Shown piece after piece: positions 8,673 through 19,675 of a stretch of 64,000 nt of DNA. The notes beneath the pieces were generated by a model. The model saw nothing but the letters and a program-made list of their open reading frames with translations, made no database searches and was not told where the DNA came from. Position 1 is the stretch's first letter. Each line of letters starts with the position of its first letter. The stretch comes from Microbacterium sp. MAH-37. Its GTDB lineage: Bacteria > Actinomycetota > Actinomycetes > Actinomycetales > Microbacteriaceae. The stretch spans positions 806,001 to 870,000 of the forward strand of contig NZ_WSEN01000010.1 in the NCBI RefSeq assembly GCF_009758255.1. The letters run 5' to 3'. The position numbers were made by a program, and so were the translations under genes.

Positions 8673-10064
8673 ATGTCCACTGCAGCAACATCCGACGTCC
8701 CGATCTGGTCGGAGCTGCTGGACCGCCTGATGGAGGACGATCGGGTCACCCCGCAGCTGCACGGATTCCTCAGTCTCGCCGTGCCCGCCGGCGTCATGGG
8801 CGGCACCCTGTACCTGGATGTCCCGAACGACCTCACGGCCGCACAGATCAACAAGCGCCTGCGCATCCCGATCATGGAGGCGCTCGCCGTCATCGGCGAA
8901 GAGGTCACCTCGTACCGCGTGGTCGTGAACCACGAGCTCGCCGACCAGCCCACCGCGCCGGTGGAGGTCCCCGACTTCAGCGCTCCGGACTCGGCCCGGC
9001 TCGAATCTCCGCGCGAGCAGCCGATCCCCGCTCGGCACGAGTCGCGTCTGAATCCGAAGTACACCTTCGACAACTTCGTGATCGGGCAGTCCAACCGGTT
9101 CGCGCACGCCGCCGCGGTCGCCGTGGCCGAGGCACCGGCCAAGGCCTACAACCCGCTCTTCATCTACGGCGACTCCGGCCTGGGTAAGACCCACCTCCTG
9201 CACGCCATCGGCGACTACGCACAGTCCCTCTATGCAGGGGTCAAGGTGCGGTACGTGTCGAGCGAGGAGTTCACGAACGATTTCATCAACTCGATCGCGA
9301 ACAACCGCGGTGCGGCGTTCCAGGCCCGCTATCGCGAGGTCGACATCCTCCTCATCGACGACATCCAGTTCCTGCAGGGCAGAGCGGAGACGCAGGAGGC
9401 GTTCTTCCACACCTTCAACACGCTGCACGACCACAACAAGCAGGTCGTGATCACCAGCGACGTCGCCCCGAAGCACCTCACCGGTTTCGAAGACCGGATG
9501 CGCAGCCGCTTCGAGTGGGGTCTCATCACCGACGTGCAGGCGCCCGACCTCGAGACCCGCATCGCGATCCTGCGCAAGAAGGCGCAGAGCGACGCACTGC
9601 ACATCCCCGACGAGGTGCTCGAGTACATCGCCACGGTGGTCTCGTCGAACATCCGAGAGCTCGAGGGCGCGCTCATCCGCGTCTCGGCGTTCGCAAGCCT
9701 GAACCGCTCGACGCTCGACATCGCGCTCGCGCAGACGGTGCTGCGCGACATCGTCGACCAGGCCGAGGACAACATCATCTCGCCGACCGACATCATCACG
9801 GCGACGGCGCAGTACTTCAAGCTCACGGTGGATGATCTGTACGGGTCGAGCCGGTCGCAGCAGATCGCGACGGCGCGTCAGATCGCGATGTACCTGTGTC
9901 GTGAGCGCACGAACCTCTCCCTGCCGAAGATCGGTCAGCTGTTCGGCAACCGCGACCACACGACGGTGATGTACGCGTGCAAGAAGATCAGCGAGCTCAT
10001 GAAGGAGCGCCGATCCATCTACAACCAGGTGACGGAGATCACCACGCAGCTCGGCCGGCGCTGA
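8673..10064 (+). CDS. dnaA: Chromosomal replication initiator DnaA
   Basis: 463 residues; binds DnaA boxes and melts oriC as an ATP-bound filament. Domain I (about 1-85) is the helicase/partner-binding module. Domain II is unusually short, about 35 residues, far shorter than the long linker of Streptomyces DnaA. The AAA+ domain starts near NPKYTFDNFVIG, with Walker A GDSGLGKTH around residue 166, Walker B ILLIDDIQF near 224 and sensor segments after it. Domain IV carries the box-recognition signature GNRDHTTVMYACKKI near residue 424. The start ATG follows a GGAG-like sequence and gives the family's standard N-terminus. Confidence 0.98.
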   Translation: MSTAATSDVPIWSELLDRLMEDDRVTPQLHGFLSLAVPAGVMGGTLYLDVPNDLTAAQINKRLRIPIMEALAVIGEEVTSYRVVVNHELADQPTAPVEVPDFSAPDSARLESPREQPIPARHESRLNPKYTFDNFVIGQSNRFAHAAAVAVAEAPAKAYNPLFIYGDSGLGKTHLLHAIGDYAQSLYAGVKVRYVSSEEFTNDFINSIANNRGAAFQARYREVDILLIDDIQFLQGRAETQEAFFHTFNTLHDHNKQVVITSDVAPKHLTGFEDRMRSRFEWGLITDVQAPDLETRIAILRKKAQSDALHIPDEVLEYIATVVSSNIRELEGALIRVSAFASLNRSTLDIALAQTVLRDIVDQAEDNIISPTDIITATAQYFKLTVDDLYGSSRSQQIATARQIAMYLCRERTNLSLPKIGQLFGNRDHTTVMYACKKISELMKERRSIYNQVTEITTQLGRR

Positions 10065-10090
10065 CGCACCGCCCCGGTTCCCCTCTCAGA

Positions 10091-10131
10091 AGGCCGATGT
10101 CCCCCGAATGGCGGGGTTGACGTCGGCCTTC
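10091..10131 (+). terminator. dnaA terminator-like hairpin
   Basis: Outer arms AAGGCCGATGTC and GACGTCGGCCTT pair with one mismatch; an inner CCCCG/CGGGG stem extends the hairpin. Only a short T run follows. Confidence 0.6.
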
Positions 10132-10162
10132 GTCGTGCTGTTGACTACGCCACTTTCCCACA

Positions 10163-10171
10163 TGTGGATAA
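10163..10171 (-). promoter_or_regulatory. DnaA box
   Basis: Perfect TGTGGATAA (TTATCCACA on the minus strand). Confidence 0.88.
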
Positions 10172-10225
10172 CTTGTGGAGAAATCCGCTCAGCATCGGGA
10201 TGATCGGATGCCGGAGACGGCATGC

Positions 10226-10234
10226 TGTGGATAA
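10226..10234 (-). promoter_or_regulatory. DnaA box
   Basis: Perfect TGTGGATAA on the plus strand. Confidence 0.88.
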
Positions 10235-10341
10235 CTTCGAACTACATCGGTGTGATCCGAACCCCTGATTCCCGCGGATTCCCCAGCGTTTCCACAAGTG
10301 ACACCGCTGTAGTTTCCTACTCCCGTCGGCTTTCCACCGGG

Positions 10342-10350
10342 TTATCCACA
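10342..10350 (+). promoter_or_regulatory. DnaA box
   Basis: Perfect TTATCCACA next to the AT-rich stretch and opposite in orientation to the two boxes before it. Confidence 0.88.
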
Positions 10351-10523
10351 GAATCCACAGTTGTTAACATCGTTAAGAGATCTCTCGAAGATTCGGCGAC
10401 TCCGATGACCACGAAGGTGTGGAAACCGGGCGGACGCCGGGTGGCGGTCGGCTTGCTCCTTGCGACTAGCATGGGATCGCCTGACGCAACTGTCGGGTTC
10501 AGCAGCAACGACAAGGAGCGACC

Positions 10524-11666
10524 GTGAAGTTTCAGGTCAACCGCGATGTGTTCAGCGAAGCAGTGTCCTTCGTCGTCAAGCTGCTGCCCCAGCGCAACCC
10601 GCAGCCGATCCTGGCCGGTGTGCTCATCGAGGCCGGCGACCAGGGACTGACCCTGTCGGCCTTCGACTACGAGGCATCCGCGCGTACGACCATCGAGGCG
10701 ACCGTCGACGAGCCGGGCACGATTCTCGTGCACGGCCGCCTGCTCTCGGACATCGCGAGCCGGCTGCCGAACGCCCCGATCGAGATCGCGGTCGAGGACG
10801 ACGGCGGCATCGCGGTCACCTGCGGCTCAGCGCGCTTCACCCTCGCGGCCATGCCCGTCGAGGAATATCCCTCCATCCCCGAGGTCTCCGGCTCGACGGG
10901 TGTCGTTCCGGCGGAGGACTTCGGTACTGCGATCGCCCAGGTGGGCTTCGCCGCGTCCCGCGACGACGTCACCCCCGTGCTCACCGGCGTTCAGCTCGAG
11001 GTCTCGGGCACCAACCTCAGCCTGGTCGCCACCGACCGCTACCGCGTCTCGCTGCGCGACGTACCGTGGGACGGCGAGGGCGCGGAGCAGACCGCACTCG
11101 TCCCGGCACGGACGCTGACTGAGGTCGGTAAGACGTTCGGTCACGCCGGCACCATCGAGGTCGCGTTCTCGGGCGCCGGCGACCGCGAGATCATCGCGTT
11201 CACCGCCGGCAACAAGACCGTGACTTCTCTCCTGATCAAAGGCAATTTCCCGCCGGTCCGCCGGTTGTTCCCCGAGCAGACGGACCACTACGCGGTCATC
11301 AACACCGCCGACCTCATCGAGGCCGTGCGACGTGTCGCCCTGGTGCTCGACCGCTCCGCCCCGCTGCGTTTCACGTTCTCCGCCTCGTCCGTGACCATGG
11401 ACGCCTCGGGCAGCGAGCAGGCCCGCGCCTCCGAGTCGGTAGACGCGCACCTGAACGGAGGCGAGGAGGTCACGCTCGGCCTGAACCCGCAGTACCTGCT
11501 CGAGGCGCTCGGCGCTGTGAAGAGCGAGTTCGTGCGCGTCACGTTCACGTCGTCCGACAACGCCAACAAGCTGAGCCCGGTGCTGGTGACCAGCCAGACC
11601 TCGGTCGATCAGGCGGGCCTGGACTCGTTCAAGTACCTGCTGCAGCCGAACCTGCTGCTCCGGTGA
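10524..11666 (+). CDS. dnaN: DNA polymerase III sliding clamp (beta subunit)
   Basis: 380 residues. It forms the ring that tethers DNA polymerase to the template and serves as a docking platform for repair factors. Three repeated clamp folds are visible; the start MKFQVNRDVFSEAVSFVVKL, the middle DRYRVSLRDV and the C-terminal SPVLVTS are family signatures. The GTG start has AAGGAG 7 bp upstream. The last four bases overlap the start of the following GNAT gene, so dnaN heads a plus-strand operon toward recF. Confidence 0.97.
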   Translation: MKFQVNRDVFSEAVSFVVKLLPQRNPQPILAGVLIEAGDQGLTLSAFDYEASARTTIEATVDEPGTILVHGRLLSDIASRLPNAPIEIAVEDDGGIAVTCGSARFTLAAMPVEEYPSIPEVSGSTGVVPAEDFGTAIAQVGFAASRDDVTPVLTGVQLEVSGTNLSLVATDRYRVSLRDVPWDGEGAEQTALVPARTLTEVGKTFGHAGTIEVAFSGAGDREIIAFTAGNKTVTSLLIKGNFPPVRRLFPEQTDHYAVINTADLIEAVRRVALVLDRSAPLRFTFSASSVTMDASGSEQARASESVDAHLNGGEEVTLGLNPQYLLEALGAVKSEFVRVTFTSSDNANKLSPVLVTSQTSVDQAGLDSFKYLLQPNLLLR

Positions 11667-12115
11667 CGCTGGATCCGCTGACTCCGGAGCTCGCTGCCCG
11701 GATCGTCGCGCGCGACGAGCAGGCCGGCGACGCCTGGCATCCGGACTACCCGTTCGACGACGAACTCGTCCCGTTGCGCATGCTGGCAGGTCAGGATGCC
11801 GCGGATCCGGTCTTCACGCTCTACGCGATCCGCGACGTCTCCGGTCTCGCAGTAGGAGGCTTCGGCTTCTTCGGCCCGCCGGACGAGTCCGGCACGGTGG
11901 AGTTCGGCTACGGCCTGATCGCCGCCGCGCGTGGCAAGGGCCTCGCAACGGAGGCCGTGGCCGAGGGTCTCCGCATCGCGGCATCCCATGGCGCGCTCCG
12001 CGCGATCGCCGACACCGACCTCGACAACCACGCGTCCATCCGTGTCCTCGAGAAGTCCGGCCTCGCCGAGACCCACCGCTCCGCGACGAAGGTCTACTTC
12101 GCGAAGGCCCTGTGA
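11663..12115 (+). CDS. GNAT family N-acetyltransferase
   Basis: 150 residues, GTG start inside the dnaN stop (GTGA overlap). GNAT landmarks are FGYGLIAAARGKGLATEAVAEGLRIAA (acetyl-CoA pyrophosphate loop R/Q-x-x-G-x-G/A, here ARGKGLAT, around residues 90-97) and the C-terminal NHASIRVLEKSGLAE. It resembles acetyltransferases that modify ribosomal protein N-termini or small amines, but the substrate cannot be told from sequence. Its position between dnaN and recF is unusual; in many Actinobacteria gnd or nothing lies there. Confidence 0.88.
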   Translation: MTLDPLTPELAARIVARDEQAGDAWHPDYPFDDELVPLRMLAGQDAADPVFTLYAIRDVSGLAVGGFGFFGPPDESGTVEFGYGLIAAARGKGLATEAVAEGLRIAASHGALRAIADTDLDNHASIRVLEKSGLAETHRSATKVYFAKAL

Positions 12116-12386
12116 GGTCGGACTCTTCGGTGCACTGAGACCCGTTTCGTCTCGATCCTCCGTCGCTCGCTCAACGACCGAGGGGTGCCGCAGCCAGGGT
12201 CTCCACACCCCAATACCTCTTCCCCGCCCAGAGCAATTGCGGATCCTCCAGAAACATGAGCGGGAGCGAACGTTCCCGGAACGAGCATCGGGAGGGGCCC
12301 GCGAAGCGGGAAGGAACCCGCTTTGCGAGTGCAGGGAACGTTCGCTCCCGCTCCCCCGTGTCCCCACCCCCAGATAGGCTGTCCCA
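12116..12386. repeat. Repeat-filled dnaN/recF gap: short repeat plus long-hairpin element
   Basis: 271 bp. At 12143-12179 is a longer variant of the dispersed GTCGTTGAGCGAG...ACGAAACG repeat. At 12258-12353 is an element with perfect 20-bp terminal inverted arms (12258-12277 and 12334-12353; arm GAGCGGGAGCGAACGTTCCC). Its 28-bp internal core (12272-12299) recurs at 19513-19540 and 22711-22738. No protein is visible here. The recF GTG start follows 33 bp after the right arm. Confidence 0.8.
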
Positions 12387-13607
12387 GTGATTGTGGAGCA
12401 CCTGAACCTGGTCGACTTCCGCAATTACGCGACCGCAGACCTCACCTTGCACAGCGGCCCCAACGTGCTCGTCGGCCGCAACGGTCAGGGCAAGACGAAC
12501 CTCGCCGAGGCCATCGTGTTCCTCGCGACCCTCGGCTCGCATCGGGTCTCCTCCGACGCGCCGATGGTCCGCGACGGCCACGAGTTCGCCGTCATCCGGG
12601 CCCGCCTCGGGCACGCGCAGCGCAAGGTGCTCGTCGAGGTGCAGCTGAACCGGCAGGGCTCCAACAAGGCCCGCATCAACGGGTCGCCGTCGAAGACCAA
12701 TGAGCTGCCGCGCTACGCGCATGTCGTCCTCTTCGCACCGGAGGATCTGCAGATCGTCCGAGGAGATCCGTCCGCCCGGCGAAGGTTCGCCGATCAGCTG
12801 CTGATCCAGCGCACTCCCCGGATGGCCGGGGTGCTGGCCGACTACGACCGGGTGCTGCGCCAGCGCACCGCGCTGCTGAAGTCCGCGCGTGCCCGTGGTG
12901 TCCGCGGCGAGGGGCTGAGCACGCTCGACGTGTGGGACGACAAGCTCATCGTGCTCGGATCGGAGATCATCGACGCCCGCATCCGCCTGGCAGCCGATCT
13001 GCAGCATCCGCTGGCCGACGCGTACGCGACGATCGCCGGGGCGGATCACAAGCCGGAACTCGACTGGGCGCTGTCGGTGCGTGGCGGCGATCTGGAAGAG
13101 GATCCCACACGGATCCTGAGCGAGCGGAGCGAGACGAAGGACGAGGGTGATCAGCGCGGCGAGATCGCGGAGCTGTTCCGCGCGGCGCTGCAGGCGAAGC
13201 GAGCGAGCGAGCTGGAGCGCGGGATCACGCTGGTCGGCCCGCATCGCGACGACCTGGTGCTGCGCATCAACGATCTGCCGGTGAAGGGCTACGCGTCGCA
13301 CGGCGAGTCGTGGTCGGTTGCGCTCGCGCTGCGGCTCGCGTCCGCCGAGCTGCTGCGCGCGGAGTCGCCTGCCGGCGATCCGGTGCTGATCCTGGACGAC
13401 GTGTTCGCCGAGCTGGATGCCGACCGGCGACGGCGTCTGGCGGAGATCACCGCGGGGTACGAGCAGGTCGTGGTCACGGCGGCGGTGGAGTCCGACATCC
13501 CCGAGGTGCTGCATCGGCACGTCGTGCGCATCGAGGCCGGCACGATCACGGATGAGCGGGACCCTTCGTCTCGCTCCGCTCGCTCAGGGACCGAGCGCGA
13601 TGACTGA
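12387..13607 (+). CDS. recF: DNA replication and repair protein RecF, with embedded dispersed repeats
   Basis: 406 residues, SMC-like ATPase that loads RecA at gaps. Walker A GRNGQGKTN lies at residues 31-39; the ABC signature region is at about 300-310 and Walker B PVLILDDVFAELD near 330-342. Two copies of the chromosomal 26-bp repeat are inside the reading frame: one forward at 13115-13140, translated [11 protein letters not shown], and one inverted at 13563-13588, which supplies most of the C-terminus (DPSSRSARS). Both keep the frame open. The GTG start at 12387 gives MIVEHLNLVDFRNY, the family's normal N-terminus. The end overlaps dciA by 8 bp. Confidence 0.95.
   Translation: MIVEHLNLVDFRNYATADLTLHSGPNVLVGRNGQGKTNLAEAIVFLATLGSHRVSSDAPMVRDGHEFAVIRARLGHAQRKVLVEVQLNRQGSNKARINGSPSKTNELPRYAHVVLFAPEDLQIVRGDPSARRRFADQLLIQRTPRMAGVLADYDRVLRQRTALLKSARARGVRGEGLSTLDVWDDKLIVLGSEIIDARIRLAADLQHPLADAYATIAGADHKPELDWALSVRGGDLEEDPTRILSERSETKDEGDQRGEIAELFRAALQAKRASELERGITLVGPHRDDLVLRINDLPVKGYASHGESWSVALALRLASAELLRAESPAGDPVLILDDVFAELDADRRRRLAEITAGYEQVVVTAAVESDIPEVLHRHVVRIEAGTITDERDPSSRSARSGTERDD
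13115..13140 (+). repeat. Dispersed 26-bp repeat inside recF (forward)
   Basis: Starts CCTGAGCGAGCGGAGCGAG and ends ACGAAGG. It is identical to 22831-22856 and differs by one base from 19337-19362. Confidence 0.9.
13563..13588 (-). repeat. Dispersed 26-bp repeat at the recF 3' end (inverted)
   Basis: Exact reverse complement of the copy at 13115-13140. Confidence 0.9.
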
Positions 13608-14094
13608 TCCGGAGACCCCCGAGACGCCGGAGACCGTTGCCACCTACCTGCGGCTGCGCGGCCTGAAGCCGAGCTCGAAGAACTGGAAGCGCAAGAAGCG
13701 CATCCGCGATGACGACGACAACGCGCCGTTCACGCCGGGACGGGATCCCGGGGCGCTGGGTTCGATCCTCGACAAGCTCAGCCGGGACTCCGGCTGGGAG
13801 AAGACGCTCGCCGCGGAGGACCTCGTGCGGCAGTGGGGCGAGCTGGTCGGCGCGGAGACGGCGAAGCACTCCGAGCCTGTTTCCCTGCAGCACGGGATGC
13901 TCACCGTGAAGTGCGATTCCACGGCCTGGGCGAAGAACCTGCAGTACATGCGCGCGGTCATCATGACCGAGATCGGCGAGCGTTATCCGGATGCCGGCGT
14001 CATCGACGTCCGGTTCATCGGTCCGGACGTTCCGAGCTGGAAGTGGGGACCGCGGACTGTCCCTGGACGGGGTCCACGGGACACCTACGGGTAG
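13600..14094 (+). CDS. dciA: DciA-like replicative helicase loader (DUF721)
   Basis: 164 residues from the ATG at 13600, overlapping recF by 8 bp. The C-terminal half is the DUF721/DciA fold: RQWGELVGAETAKHSEPVSL, then LTVKCDSTAWAKNLQYMRAVIM. DciA is regarded as the ancestral loader of DnaB in bacteria lacking DnaC/DnaI, and lies between recF and gyrB throughout Actinobacteria. The N-terminal 60 residues are basic then acidic (SSKNWKRKKRIRDDDDN) and probably disordered. A longer upstream frame starting in recF is read-through and was not used. Confidence 0.9.
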   Translation: MTDPETPETPETVATYLRLRGLKPSSKNWKRKKRIRDDDDNAPFTPGRDPGALGSILDKLSRDSGWEKTLAAEDLVRQWGELVGAETAKHSEPVSLQHGMLTVKCDSTAWAKNLQYMRAVIMTEIGERYPDAGVIDVRFIGPDVPSWKWGPRTVPGRGPRDTYG

Positions 14095-14170
14095 GTCACC
14101 GTGAGACGACCTCGACACGCTCAGAACGCCACACACGGCCGCTGAGGCCCATTCGACCGTGGAAAACCGC

Positions 14171-16279
<2,109 letters not shown>

Positions 16280-16325
16280 CGCGTCGCTCTTCGCTCGCAC
16301 GACGACCGGAATCTGAAAGAACAAC

Positions 16326-18874
<2,549 letters not shown>

Positions 18875-18878
<4 letters not shown>

Positions 18879-19279
18879 GCACCGTAGCCGACAAGCTCGC
18901 GAAGAAGTCCACCCGCAAGACCGGCGGCAAGCAGGTCCGGCTGCGGCTGGTCTACATCGACTTCTGGTCGGCTGTGAAGCTGTCGTTCCTCGGCGCCGTC
19001 GCACTGGCGGTCGTCACCATGGTGTCGTTCTTCCTGATCTTCCTCGTGCTGCAGTCCACCGGCGTCATCACGCAGGCCGGTGAGTTCCTGGCCGGCTTCA
19101 CCGACGGACAGGTCAACCTGGAAGAGCTGATCGGACTGCCGCAGGTCATGGCGTTCGCGGCCGTCGTCTCGATCCTGAACCTCATCGTGTTCACGGTGCT
19201 GGGGGCGGTCGTGGCGGGGATCTACAACGTGGCGGTGAAGGTGACCGGCGGGCTGCTCGTCGGGTTCATGTCGAACTGA
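18875..19279 (+). CDS. DUF3566 membrane protein
   Basis: 134 residues, with the start overlapping the gyrA stop (ATGA). A basic cytoplasmic N-terminus precedes two membrane helices, about residues 32-58 ([24 protein letters not shown]) and 90-115 ([28 protein letters not shown]). DUF3566 proteins follow gyrA in most Actinobacteria; in Mycobacterium the homologue CwsA is linked to cell-wall growth and division. Here it is shorter than mycobacterial CwsA. The function is inferred from synteny. Confidence 0.85.
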
Positions 19280-19292
19280 GCTTGTCTTCTGG

Positions 19293-19325
19293 AAGGGCGG
19301 ATGCTGCGAGGCATCCGCCCTTTCT
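19293..19325 (+). terminator. Rho-independent terminator after gyrA-DUF3566
   Basis: Perfect 12-bp stem AAGGGCGGATGC / GCATCCGCCCTT with a 6-base loop, followed by a T-rich tail. Confidence 0.85.
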
Positions 19326-19336
19326 CGTTGTCGGGT

Positions 19337-19362
19337 CCTGAGCGAGCGAAGCGAGACGAAGG
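19337..19362 (+). repeat. Dispersed 26-bp repeat
   Basis: Begins CCTGAGCGAGCGAAGCGAG; one-base variant of the copies in recF and at 22831. Confidence 0.85.
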
Positions 19363-19436
19363 GCGGGGGCGCGGGGTGAGGTGTTGCGGGCGTCGCGGGG
19401 TGAGGTGTTCCCTGCACTCGCAGAGTGGGGTGGGGC

Positions 19437-19552
19437 GCGGGCGGGGAGGTTCCCTGCGCTCGCAGAGAGGGACCCTCCGTTAGCAGGAGCGGGCAAGCCC
19501 GCTCCTGCTAACGGCCCCTCCCTATGCTCGCTCCGGGAACCTCCCCGCCCGC
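19437..19552. repeat. Nested long-hairpin repeat element
   Basis: Outer perfect 18-bp arms at 19437-19454 and 19535-19552 (GCGGGCGGGGAGGTTCCC and its complement). Inside lies a second perfect 18-bp stem with a 2-base loop (19477-19494 / 19497-19514). The 28-bp core at 19513-19540 matches those at 12272-12299 and 22711-22738. Confidence 0.85.
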
Positions 19553-19675
19553 TTGAGCTTTTGGACTACGTGACCATCCGGTCGTTGAGCGAGGAGCGCA
19601 GCGACTGAGACGAAACGCGGTGAGGCGCCCGCCGAAGGGTGGTGGGGCTGGGGAACGGGGCGTAGCGTAGGGAAC

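Larger units (their letters stand above)
10065..10523. other. oriC: Chromosomal replication origin oriC (dnaA-dnaN interval)
   Basis: 459 bp without a gene. Perfect DnaA boxes lie at 10163-10171, 10226-10234 and 10342-10350, with near-matches at 10288-10296 (GTTTCCACA), 10351-10359 (GAATCCACA) and 10418-10426 (TGTGGAAAC). Directly right of the 10342 box is the most AT-rich stretch, GTTGTTAACATCGTTAAGAG (10360-10379), a candidate unwinding element. The first part holds the dnaA terminator hairpin; the end holds the dnaN ribosome-binding site AAGGAG before the GTG at 10524. The dnaA-dnaN gap is the usual origin position in Actinobacteria. Confidence 0.9.
19280..19675. repeat. Terminator and repeat cluster after the gyrase operon
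   Basis: 396 bp without a gene. From left to right it holds a strong terminator (19293-19325), a 26-bp dispersed repeat (19337-19362), partial copies of hairpin-element arms (about 19404-19430), a full nested hairpin element (19437-19552), and a long-variant dispersed repeat (19580-19617). Just before the next gene is ordinary GC-rich sequence with no clear promoter. Confidence 0.8.
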
